NCBI GenBank assembly: GCA_030637505.1
Contig: DAOWGJ010000249.1
Location: forward strand, 1 to 15,121
Length of the DNA stretch: 15,121 bases
Direction of reading: 5' to 3'
From: Holophagae bacterium
GTDB taxonomy: Bacteria; Acidobacteriota; Thermoanaerobaculia; Thermoanaerobaculales; Sulfomarinibacteraceae
The notes under the pieces were generated by a model. That model did not search any database, had not been told where the DNA came from, and saw only the letters and a program-made list of their open reading frames with translations. How positions within the stretch are numbered: position 1 is the first letter of the stretch; every line of letters begins with the position of its first letter. This document shows, in pieces, positions 5,602 through 12,353 of this stretch. The translations under genes and the position numbers were made by a program.

Positions 5602-6645
5602 ATGAGAGTCGCTCTGATCTTCGGGGGCCGATCCCGCGAGCACGACGTCAGCATCGTCTCCGCACGCTCGGTGGCCACAGCTCTGGTCGGCGGCGGTCAC
5701 CAAGTCGTGCCAATGGCCATCGATCGCCAGGGGCTTTGGGCGACCGACGCCGAGTCTCGAAGGGTTCTCGACGGCAGCGGTGACCGGACCGACCAAGTGC
5801 TGGCTGTCACAGGCGGCCTTCGTCTCAACCCCGACCTGTTGAAAGACTCGTTTGATCTGGTTTTTCCGGTCCTGCACGGGCCTTTTGGCGAGGATGGAAC
5901 AATCCAGGGCCTCTTCGAAATGCTGGACCTGCCCTACGTAGGCTCCGGCGTTGCGGCATCGGCCCTGTGCATGGACAAGGTTCGGACCAAAAGAGTCCTG
6001 GTCAGCGAAGGCCTTCCGACTGCACCGTGGGTCACGGTCAGCAACCACGCCTGGCGGGCCGACCCCGAGCCTCTGAGGCGCAGGGCCCTTGACCTCGGCC
6101 TACCGCTTTTCGTCAAACCGTCCCGCATGGGTTCGTCCGTCGGCATCACCAAGGTCGTCGGCGCCGAAATTCTGGACGACGCCGTCGAGATGGCGCTGCG
6201 GCACGACACCACGGTCCTGATCGAACAGGGTCTCGAGGCGCGGGAGATCGAAATCGCCGTTCTTGGCAACGCCAAACCTCAAGCCTCGGTGCCGGGTGAG
6301 ATCGTGCCCGGAAATGATTTTTACTCCTTCGAGGACAAGTACGTGGATGACACCTGTCGGCTTTTGGCCCCGGCGCCCCTCGATCAGGCTATGACTGCCC
6401 AGGTCCAAGAATTGGCGGTCTCGGTCTTCGATTTGCTGGGATGCCAGGGCATGGCGAGGGTCGATCTCTTTCTCGAAAAGACCACAGAAAAGATCTGGGT
6501 CAACGAGGTCAACACCATCCCGGGCTTCACCTCGATCTCGATGTATCCCAGGCTCTGGTCTCTTTCCGGTTTGGATTTTCCGGATCTCCTGGACGAACTC
6601 CTCAACCTTGCGATCAAACGCCACGACAATCCCCGCGAGTCCTGA
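5602..6645 (+). CDS. ddl: D-alanine-D-alanine ligase
   Basis: This cytoplasmic ATP-grasp enzyme joins two D-alanines to make the dipeptide used for the peptidoglycan pentapeptide. The 347 residues show the family motifs in order: FGGRSREHDVSIVSA (residues 7-21), LHGPFGEDGTIQGLFE (about 94-109), PYVGSG and the CMDK motif (about 114-130), the ATP-binding KPSRMGSSVGI (about 170-180), the ARVDLFLE strand with a metal-ligand Asp (about 287-294), and the substrate/metal loop VNEVNTIPGFTSISMYP (about 303-319). Length is normal for Ddl. It stands alone, divergent from tonB, with a -10-like box six bases before the ATG. Confidence 0.96.
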   Translation: MRVALIFGGRSREHDVSIVSARSVATALVGGGHQVVPMAIDRQGLWATDAESRRVLDGSGDRTDQVLAVTGGLRLNPDLLKDSFDLVFPVLHGPFGEDGTIQGLFEMLDLPYVGSGVAASALCMDKVRTKRVLVSEGLPTAPWVTVSNHAWRADPEPLRRRALDLGLPLFVKPSRMGSSVGITKVVGAEILDDAVEMALRHDTTVLIEQGLEAREIEIAVLGNAKPQASVPGEIVPGNDFYSFEDKYVDDTCRLLAPAPLDQAMTAQVQELAVSVFDLLGCQGMARVDLFLEKTTEKIWVNEVNTIPGFTSISMYPRLWSLSGLDFPDLLDELLNLAIKRHDNPRES

Positions 6646-6670
6646 GTAATCCTCACCCGCGATTTTCCGG

Positions 6671-6699
6671 TTGACCTCGGGGCCGCCAAGGCCTATATT
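6671..6699 (+). promoter_or_regulatory. Strong sigma-70-type promoter of maeB
   Basis: TTGACC (6671-6676), a 17-base spacer and TATATT (6694-6699) make one of the best promoter matches in the window. Transcription would start near 6706, giving a leader of about 65 bases. Confidence 0.75.
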
Positions 6700-6710
6700 T
6701 CGTCTTTGTG

Positions 6711-6732
6711 AAATCTTTCTCGAAGAAGATTT
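6711..6732 (+). promoter_or_regulatory. Hairpin in the maeB 5' leader
   Basis: AAATCTT (6711-6717) pairs with AAGATTT (6726-6732) around an 8-base loop, immediately after the predicted transcription start. It may protect the 5' end or modulate expression. An AAGGGG ribosome-binding sequence lies shortly before the ATG. Confidence 0.4.
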
Positions 6733-6771
6733 TACATTTGAAAGATTGCTCCAATTCGAAGGGGTCATACC

Positions 6772-9033
6772 ATGAAAAAAATCACCCGCGAAGAAGCGCT
6801 GGCCTACCACACCGGCAAACGCCACGGCAAGATCGAGGTCGTGCCGACCAAACCCTGCAATACGCAGCGCGATCTTTCGATGGCCTACACGCCCGGAGTC
6901 GCCGAGCCCTGCCTGGAAATCGCAAAAGACCCTGAGCTGGCCTACGAGTACACCAACAAGGGGAATCTGGTGGCCGTCGTCTCCAACGGCACCGCGGTCC
7001 TCGGCCTCGGCAACATCGGCGCCCTTGCCGGCAAACCGGTGATGGAGGGCAAGGGCGTCCTCTTCAAGCAGTTTGCAGATATCGATGTTTTCGACATCGA
7101 GGTCGACACCCTGGACCCCAAAGAGATCATCCGTTTCTGTCAGCTCCTCGAACCAACCCTGGGCGGCATCAACCTCGAGGACATCAAGGCGCCCGAGTGC
7201 TTCGAAATTGAAGAAGAACTCAAGAAAACCTGCGGCATTCCGGTCTTCCACGACGACCAGCACGGCACGGCCATCATCTCGGGAGCGGCCCTGGTCAACG
7301 CGGTCGAGGTCATCGGCAAAAAGGTCGACGAGATCAAAGTGGTCTTTTCCGGCGCCGGAGCAGCGGGCATCGCGTGCGCCACTTTCTACCTCTCCCTGGG
7401 CGTGAAACCTGAAAATCTACTGTTGGTCGACTCGAAAGGCGTCATCTTCAAGGGCCGCACCGAGGGCATGAACCCCTACAAGGAACGGTTCGCGGCAGAA
7501 ACCGAGGCCCGGACCCTCGCCGACGCCATGGTCGGCGCCGACGTCTTCGCCGGTGTGTCGGTTGCCGGACTCGTGACCCAGGAGATGGTCAAGACGATGG
7601 CGGATGACCCGATTATCTTCGCCATGGCCAACCCCGACCCTGAAATCATGCCGGAAGACGCCTTCGCTGCACGTTCCGACGTCATCATGGCGACGGGCCG
7701 CTCGGATTATCCCAATCAGGTCAACAACGTCCTGGGCTTTCCCTTCATCTTTCGCGGCGCCCTCGATGTTGCCGCAACCGGCATCAACGAAGAAATGAAA
7801 CTGGCCGCCGCCCAAGCCCTGGCCGACCTGGCCAAGGAAGACGTTCCCGATTCTGTCGTTCGCGCCTATGGCGGCAGACCCTTCAAGTTCGGACGGGAGT
7901 ATCTGATTCCCAAGCCCTTCGACTACCGGGTCCTTCTGTGGGAGGCGCCGGCTGTCGCCGAGGCCGCGATTCGCACGGGCGTTGCCCGCAAGCCGTATTC
8001 GTCGAAAGACGACTACGTCAGGGAACTGGAGAATCGACTGTCCAGAACCCGTGAGGTGATGCACGGCGTCTTCGACCAGGCCCGATTGGATCCCAAGCTG
8101 ATCGTTTTCCCCGAGGGCGAACAGGAAGCGATCATTCGAGCCGCCAAGATGTTGATCGACGAGAAGATCTGCACACCGATCCTTCTGGGCAACGCCGAGG
8201 TCATCGGCAACCTCCTGGCCGACCATGAAATCGACCCAACCGACCTCATCGTGGCCGACCCCTCTCAGGATGATCGGCGCCACGCCTATTCCGAGGCGTA
8301 CCATGAGAGGCGATGGCGACGCGGTGCGACGGCGGTCAATGCCACCAAACGGCTGCTCGATCCCGTGTATTTCGGCAACATGATGGTGCTACAGGGCGAT
8401 GCCGACGGTCTGATTGCCGGCGTGTCCCATTCGTATCCCGACACCATCCGCCCGGCTCTTCGAATCCACAAAACAATGGGTGACGTCAGCAAGGTGGCGG
8501 GCGTGTTCCTCCTGTTGTTCGAGGACCGCATGCTTTTCATCGCCGACACGACGGTCAACCCCGATCCCAACGCCGAAGAACTGGCGGAGATCGCCTGGCT
8601 GACCGCCCGGGTTGCCGCGACATACTTCGACGTCGACCCGCGCGTCGCGATGCTGTCCTACTCCAACTTCGGTTCCAACGAAGATGACGCATGCCTCAAG
8701 GTCCGCAAGGCCGTGGAGATTGCCAAGGAACGATGGCCCGAGCTCAAGATCGAGGGTGAGATGCACGCCGACACAGCCGTTGAGCCGGCGATCGCCGAAC
8801 AAGCCTTCCCGTGGTCGTCCATCCAGGGTGATGCCAACATCCTGGTTTGTCCGACCTTGGCCGCTGCCAACATTGCCTACAAACTCCTGTGGCGCCTCGG
8901 CAAAGTCGAGGCGATCGGCCCGATCCTGACCGGCATCGGCGCCCCGGTTCACATCCTCCAAAGGGGCATGGAGGTCAACGAAATCGTCAACATGACGGCC
9001 CTGTGCGTCTGCAAAGCCCAACGAAAACGCTAG
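6772..9033 (+). CDS. maeB: NADP-dependent malic enzyme with C-terminal phosphotransacetylase-like domain
   Basis: This cytoplasmic protein catalyses oxidative decarboxylation of malate to pyruvate, linking the TCA cycle to pyruvate and NADPH supply. At 753 residues it matches the two-domain MaeB type (E. coli MaeB is about the same size). Residues 1-425 are the malic enzyme: the conserved AYTPGVAEPCLEIA (about 39-52), the divalent-metal/active-site region with FHDDQHGTAI (about 160-169), the nucleotide-binding VFSGAGAAGIACA (about 192-204) and the MANPDPEIMP region (about 285-294). Residues about 430-753 form a phosphate acetyl/butyryltransferase-type domain (LIVFPEGEQEAIIRAA, GVSHSYPDTIRPALR), which in related enzymes binds acetyl-CoA and regulates activity rather than acting as a transferase. 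It is transcribed alone from its own promoter. Confidence 0.96.
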   Translation: MKKITREEALAYHTGKRHGKIEVVPTKPCNTQRDLSMAYTPGVAEPCLEIAKDPELAYEYTNKGNLVAVVSNGTAVLGLGNIGALAGKPVMEGKGVLFKQFADIDVFDIEVDTLDPKEIIRFCQLLEPTLGGINLEDIKAPECFEIEEELKKTCGIPVFHDDQHGTAIISGAALVNAVEVIGKKVDEIKVVFSGAGAAGIACATFYLSLGVKPENLLLVDSKGVIFKGRTEGMNPYKERFAAETEARTLADAMVGADVFAGVSVAGLVTQEMVKTMADDPIIFAMANPDPEIMPEDAFAARSDVIMATGRSDYPNQVNNVLGFPFIFRGALDVAATGINEEMKLAAAQALADLAKEDVPDSVVRAYGGRPFKFGREYLIPKPFDYRVLLWEAPAVAEAAIRTGVARKPYSSKDDYVRELENRLSRTREVMHGVFDQARLDPKLIVFPEGEQEAIIRAAKMLIDEKICTPILLGNAEVIGNLLADHEIDPTDLIVADPSQDDRRHAYSEAYHERRWRRGATAVNATKRLLDPVYFGNMMVLQGDADGLIAGVSHSYPDTIRPALRIHKTMGDVSKVAGVFLLLFEDRMLFIADTTVNPDPNAEELAEIAWLTARVAATYFDVDPRVAMLSYSNFGSNEDDACLKVRKAVEIAKERWPELKIEGEMHADTAVEPAIAEQAFPWSSIQGDANILVCPTLAAANIAYKLLWRLGKVEAIGPILTGIGAPVHILQRGMEVNEIVNMTALCVCKAQRKR

Positions 9034-9050
9034 CCCGAACGGGTTGTCGG

Positions 9051-9079
9051 TTGATGCGATCTTGGGTTCGCGTTACGAT
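9051..9079 (+). promoter_or_regulatory. Promoter of the CsgG-like gene
   Basis: TTGATG (9051-9056), a 17-base spacer and TACGAT (9074-9079). The leader would be about 20 bases, with a strong GAGGAGG (9095-9101) five bases before the ATG at 9107. Confidence 0.6.
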
Positions 9080-9106
9080 GGCACGTCAATACTTGAGGAG
9101 GACACC

Positions 9107-10018
9107 ATGAAAAAAGCATTGGTTTTGGCGGCTCTGTTAATACTCGCTTCCGGGATAGTTGTGGCCGAAGAGGCAACCGGCGGCTTGCGCTTCTCGATCA
9201 CTGTCACCGAATTCGAGAACAAGGCCGGCTGGTACGGCCACTTCGACATCGGCAACGCCTGGGGCACGGTCTTGACCGACATGCTCAATCAGAGCGGACG
9301 CTTCATCGTCCTCGGTGAAGGCGACATGCGAAATGCCGCGATGGATGAGCAAGACCTCTCGGCTTCCGGCCGAACCGCAGGAGGCAACAAGGCAGCAGTC
9401 ACCGGCCAGATGACCCCGGCCCAGCTTCTGGTCAAAGGCGCCATCACCCACGTCCAGGACGGCACCAAAAAGGGCGGCGGCGGCATCCGGTTCAAGGGAC
9501 TGCGGCTCGGCGGTAAGGGCGGCCAGGGCGAGATCAACGCGACAATCTACATCGTCGACGCCACCACCGGCCAGGTGGTCGCCTCCAAGAGCGTCGTCGG
9601 TGTCAGCAAGCAGAAGGGCATGAACGTCGGTTATGACACCGGTTCGTGGGGTGCGGCCTTCGGCGGCGAAACCAACGACAACGTCGGCCTGGCAGTTCAA
9701 GGCGCCTGCGCCGAGGCGGTCGAATTTATGATCAAACAACTGCCGAACTTCCAGTGGACTGGATCGGTCGTCATGAACAAGAGCGGCACGATCTATGTCA
9801 ACCGGGGCACGCGCGAGGGTGTTGGCGTGGGCCAGCAGTTCATCGTCGGCGACGTCGAGGTCATCCGCGATCCCGATACCGGTGAGATCCTGGATGAGGA
9901 CATGACGACGATCGCCACCCTCGAGGTCACCAAGGTCAAAGAGAAACTCTCATATTGCAACGTCGTCTCGGGTGACGCCGGCGCGGTCGCCAAGGGCATG
10001 ACGGTTCATATTCCCTGA
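9107..10018 (+). CDS. Exported CsgG/FlgT-like protein
   Basis: Residues 1-20 are a Sec signal peptide (MKKALVLAALLILASG...VVA) without a lipobox cysteine, so it should be a soluble periplasmic protein rather than a lipoprotein like CsgG. Residues about 30-190 look like the CsgG/ABA-type fold: ITVTEFENKAGW, WGTVLTDMLNQSGRFIVLGE, MDEQDLSASG, LVKGAITHVQD, INATIYIVDATTGQVVAS. A glycine-rich loop (KKGGGGIRFKGLRLGGKGGQ) interrupts it. Residues about 225-303 form a beta-rich domain that recalls FlgT-type C-terminal domains (IYVNRGTREGVGVGQQFIV...TTIATLEVTKV). ATG 9107 is fixed by the GAGGAGG sequence; the upstream in-frame ATG at 9044 precedes the promoter. Function is unknown; related proteins take part in outer-membrane assembly or secretion. 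Confidence 0.78.
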   Translation: MKKALVLAALLILASGIVVAEEATGGLRFSITVTEFENKAGWYGHFDIGNAWGTVLTDMLNQSGRFIVLGEGDMRNAAMDEQDLSASGRTAGGNKAAVTGQMTPAQLLVKGAITHVQDGTKKGGGGIRFKGLRLGGKGGQGEINATIYIVDATTGQVVASKSVVGVSKQKGMNVGYDTGSWGAAFGGETNDNVGLAVQGACAEAVEFMIKQLPNFQWTGSVVMNKSGTIYVNRGTREGVGVGQQFIVGDVEVIRDPDTGEILDEDMTTIATLEVTKVKEKLSYCNVVSGDAGAVAKGMTVHIP

Positions 10019-10038
10019 GATCTCATCGTACCCTCTCG

Positions 10039-10068
10039 ACGGCGCCCCTCGGGGCGCCGTTCTTCGTT
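10039..10068 (+). terminator. Rho-independent terminator
   Basis: ACGGCGCCC (10039-10047) pairs perfectly with GGGCGCCGT (10052-10060) around CTCG, followed by TCTTCGTT. It lies 20 bases after the CsgG-like stop codon and ends that transcript before the promoter of the next gene. Confidence 0.8.
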
Positions 10069-10086
10069 ACCGGCGCCCGGCGTGTG

Positions 10087-10092
10087 TATACT
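10087..10092 (+). promoter_or_regulatory. -10 box TATACT
   Basis: A near-consensus -10 hexamer 30 bases before the ATG at 10123; the -35 region is weak. The leader carries GGAG (10112-10115) seven bases before that ATG, which argues against the in-frame GTG at 10084 that overlaps the box. Confidence 0.5.
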
Positions 10093-10122
10093 CCTTCAAG
10101 ACTGTCACGGCGGAGACGAGCG

Positions 10123-10578
10123 ATGCGGTTTGTTGCAAATGTATTGGTGTTTCTTGGCGCGGTCCTGGCATTTGCAGGAGGCGTTGCGGCACAGGGCGCC
10201 GACCGGCGAGACGTCGGAAGCCCGTTCCAGGAAGAATTCGATTTAACGATCGGCCAGACCCTTGATCTCAACATTCGAATCGACGGCATCAACTGGAGTA
10301 CCCTGAGAGCAGGGGCAGGCGATGAGGCCGACTGGAGAGAGGGCAAGAGGATCAAGACGTCCTTCACCAACGAGCTGGAAAACCTGACCAACACACCCCT
10401 GACCCTCTCGGTCATCATCCTCTTGGAAGACGACCGCGGTCGACAGCTGGAACGAATCGAACTCAAGAAGATCAAGGTCGGCGCCGGGCGATATGACGAG
10501 GATATTCAGAAGATCAAGGTTGACGGCGGCGTCCTCGCCGAAACCAGCAAGGTCTATATTTTTGCAGAGGTGGAGTAG
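10123..10578 (+). CDS. Small exported protein of unknown function
   Basis: This 151-residue protein has a clear Sec signal peptide (residues 1-22: MRFVANVLVFLGAVLAFAGG then VAA, cleavage probably before Gln). The mature part looks beta-rich: DLTIGQTLDLNIRIDGINW, then a charged stretch (DEADWREGKRIKTSF), then TPLTLSVIILLEDDRGRQLERIELKKIKV, a pattern reminiscent of an immunoglobulin-like or FxLYD-type beta-sandwich, though I do not recognise a family. No cysteines, no transmembrane helix after the signal. The start at 10123 is set by GGAG seven bases upstream. It stands between a terminator and the promoter of the two-component system, so it is probably a monocistronic periplasmic protein. Confidence 0.7.
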   Translation: MRFVANVLVFLGAVLAFAGGVAAQGADRRDVGSPFQEEFDLTIGQTLDLNIRIDGINWSTLRAGAGDEADWREGKRIKTSFTNELENLTNTPLTLSVIILLEDDRGRQLERIELKKIKVGAGRYDEDIQKIKVDGGVLAETSKVYIFAEVE

Positions 10579-10619
10579 CGCTCTCTGGTTCCGACACCAC
10601 CAGGTCGCTCCGAGTCCAG

Positions 10620-10625
10620 TATGAT
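10620..10625 (+). promoter_or_regulatory. -10-like box TATGAT before the histidine kinase gene
   Basis: TATGAT is followed by six bases and the GTG start at 10632, with no Shine-Dalgarno sequence. A leaderless kinase-regulator mRNA is predicted; the -35 region is unclear. Confidence 0.5.
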
Positions 10626-10631
10626 CGGAAC

Positions 10632-11564
10632 GTGAATCGGACCCGGACTTTCGTTGTTCCATACGTGCTCTCGCTGGTCGTGGTGATCGCTCTGCTGGTC
10701 GTGTGGGTTGTGTTCGCCATCCAATGGGAGGGACGTTTACACGATTTTGCCGGTCGGTTGGGCGTGACGAGCCCCCGGTCGCCCGGAGTCATCCTCGCGG
10801 TAGGTTGCGCCTTGTTCGCCCTGTTGATCGTCTTCGTGACCCATCAGCTCGCGCGTTCTTTGGCGGAGTACCGGTATGCACGAAAACAGGAGGAATTTGT
10901 TTCCGGAATCACCCACGAGATGAGGTCGCCTCTGGCCGCCATCCGCCTGCATGCGGAGACTCTGGAGCAGGACGAGACCGACGAGTTCCGACTGCGCTCG
11001 GTGGACTATATTCTGCGCGAAGCGCAACGCCTTGCCCGGCTGATCGACAATGTTCTCGAGAGTAGCCGTTTGGTAGCCCGAAAGCAGATCTTTGAGCCGT
11101 ACGAGGTTGAAGTGGCCCTTTTTTGTCAGCGGTTCTTCGCCGAGATCCGTCCCACGGTCGAAGGAGGCAATCTTGCCTTCGTGACGGCGATCGATACCAG
11201 CGCATCGGTTCTTGCCACCGACGAGGGCCTTCGACATGTCCTGACGAACCTGATCGAAAACGCGGTGCGCTACTCAGCGCCGGGAGGTCGGGTCTGGTGC
11301 CGGGTCTTTGAGCGCGGGCCGCGGGTTGTCTTCAGTATTTCCGATGAGGGGATCGGCATTCCGAAGTCCGAGCTGAGCCTGATTTTCGACCGGTTTTACC
11401 GTATCGGTCGGGACACCGAAGCTGACCACGGCAGCGGGCTCGGGCTGTTTATCGTTTCTCAGCTCGTCGAACAGATGCACGGGAACGTGCGGGCCCTATC
11501 ACGGGAAGCCTCTCCTGGGACGACCTTCGAGGTTGAAGTGCCCGCGATGGAGAAAGTGGTATGA
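10632..11564 (+). CDS. Membrane sensor histidine kinase
   Basis: This 310-residue kinase has two transmembrane segments (about 10-30 and 53-71) separated by only about 20 residues, so there is no periplasmic sensor domain. No HAMP or PAS domain is evident. The dimerisation/phosphoacceptor helix follows directly: EFVSGITHEMRSPL with the phosphorylated His95. The ATPase domain has the N box (LTNLIENAVRYS), G1 (DEGIGIP), F box (IFDRFYRIGRD) and G2 (GSGLGLFIVSQL). It should autophosphorylate and pass phosphate to the regulator encoded next. The GTG start is supported by the six-base spacing from TATGAT and by the hydrophobic segment beginning soon after it. The stop overlaps the regulator's start as ATGA (11561-11564). 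The signal is unknown. Confidence 0.93.
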   Translation: MNRTRTFVVPYVLSLVVVIALLVVWVVFAIQWEGRLHDFAGRLGVTSPRSPGVILAVGCALFALLIVFVTHQLARSLAEYRYARKQEEFVSGITHEMRSPLAAIRLHAETLEQDETDEFRLRSVDYILREAQRLARLIDNVLESSRLVARKQIFEPYEVEVALFCQRFFAEIRPTVEGGNLAFVTAIDTSASVLATDEGLRHVLTNLIENAVRYSAPGGRVWCRVFERGPRVVFSISDEGIGIPKSELSLIFDRFYRIGRDTEADHGSGLGLFIVSQLVEQMHGNVRALSREASPGTTFEVEVPAMEKVV

Positions 11565-12292
11565 ACGACCCGGTCGTCAGGATTCTGTTGGTTGAGGATG
11601 AAGAGGCCATCGCTGAGGGCTTGCTTCGCAACTTCAAGCGCAAGGGTTGGCTGGGGGTGCTGGCTGTCGACGGCGAGGAGGCGTTGGTCGAGGCCGCTTC
11701 AAACCAGTTCGATCTCCTGGTACTCGATGTGCGACTTCCAAAGGTCGACGGTTTTGAGGTCTGCCGCCGATTGCGCGATGGCGGTGACCTGACTCCGATT
11801 CTGATGCTGACGGCGCGCGACCAACCCGATGACATGGTCTACGGCCTGCGATTGGGCGCCGACGACTACGTTGCCAAGCCATTCGACCTTGCGGTGTTAC
11901 TGGCGCGAATGGAAGGGCTTTTGCGGCGGGGTGGGTGGGCAAAGACCTCGGTAGCGGATGGCGACCCTTCGGCCGGCGCCGGTGAGGAAAGCTCACGAAA
12001 GGAATTCGGAGAATTTTGGATCGACTTCGCGACCTGGCACGCCCTAACTCTGGCGGGCGTCGTTGAGCTCTCACGCAAGGAAATCGCGGTGATGAATTTA
12101 TTGCTCAACCGGTCGGGTCAAGTCGTCAGCCGCAGAGACCTGCTGGCAGAGGTGTGGGATCTGCCGGACCATCCAAATACCCGTGTCGTCGACAATGTGA
12201 TCCTGTCACTTCGCAAGGCATTCGAGCATGATGCCCTCAAACCTCGCCACATCCACAACGTTCGCGGCGTGGGTTATCGCTTCGAAAGCTGA
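11561..12292 (+). CDS. OmpR/PhoB-family response regulator
   Basis: Cytoplasmic DNA-binding partner of the kinase just upstream, translationally coupled through the ATGA overlap. The receiver domain (residues about 5-123) has the acidic pair Glu12/Asp13, phosphoacceptor Asp56 in LLVLDVRLP, Thr84 and Lys106 (AKPF). A linker of about 25 residues follows. The winged-helix domain (about 150-243) ends in the typical ...DLLAEVWDLPDHPNTRVVDNVILSLRKA... and VRGVGYRFES. Length (243) is slightly above the usual 225-235, because of the linker. The last two codons and TGA stop coincide with a GAAAGCTGA repeat unit. Target genes are unknown. Confidence 0.95.
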   Translation: MNDPVVRILLVEDEEAIAEGLLRNFKRKGWLGVLAVDGEEALVEAASNQFDLLVLDVRLPKVDGFEVCRRLRDGGDLTPILMLTARDQPDDMVYGLRLGADDYVAKPFDLAVLLARMEGLLRRGGWAKTSVADGDPSAGAGEESSRKEFGEFWIDFATWHALTLAGVVELSRKEIAVMNLLLNRSGQVVSRRDLLAEVWDLPDHPNTRVVDNVILSLRKAFEHDALKPRHIHNVRGVGYRFES

Positions 12293-12299
12293 AAGCTGA
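12284..12299 (+). repeat. GAAAGCTGA tandem at the response-regulator stop
   Basis: Two overlapping copies of GAAAGCTGA (12284-12292 and 12291-12299). The first supplies the last two codons and stop of the regulator gene. The same unit appears at 5521. Confidence 0.5.
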
Positions 12300-12318
12300 T
12301 CGTCTGCTCTCTCCATCA

Positions 12319-12347
12319 TTGACTCCGGCGATGGGAAAAAATAGAGT
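12319..12347 (+). promoter_or_regulatory. Promoter of the PIG-V-like gene
   Basis: TTGACT (12319-12324), 17-base spacer, TAGAGT (12342-12347), then six bases and the GTG start at 12354. Both boxes and both spacings are good; it is the best example of the leaderless layout here. Confidence 0.7.
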
Positions 12348-12353
12348 CGTAAC

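Noticed and set aside
6100..7263. A 387-codon minus-strand open frame across ddl and maeB, with further long minus-strand frames at 7417-8304 and 8389-9021.
   Set aside because: They are antisense shadows of strongly recognised genes in GC-rich DNA and resemble no protein family.
9034..9043. CCCG-AA-CGGG as a maeB terminator.
   Set aside because: The stem has four base pairs with a two-base loop and no T-tract.
10084..10122. GTG at 10084 as start of the small exported protein.
   Set aside because: It overlaps the TATACT promoter box and would put an Arg-rich extension before a normal signal peptide.
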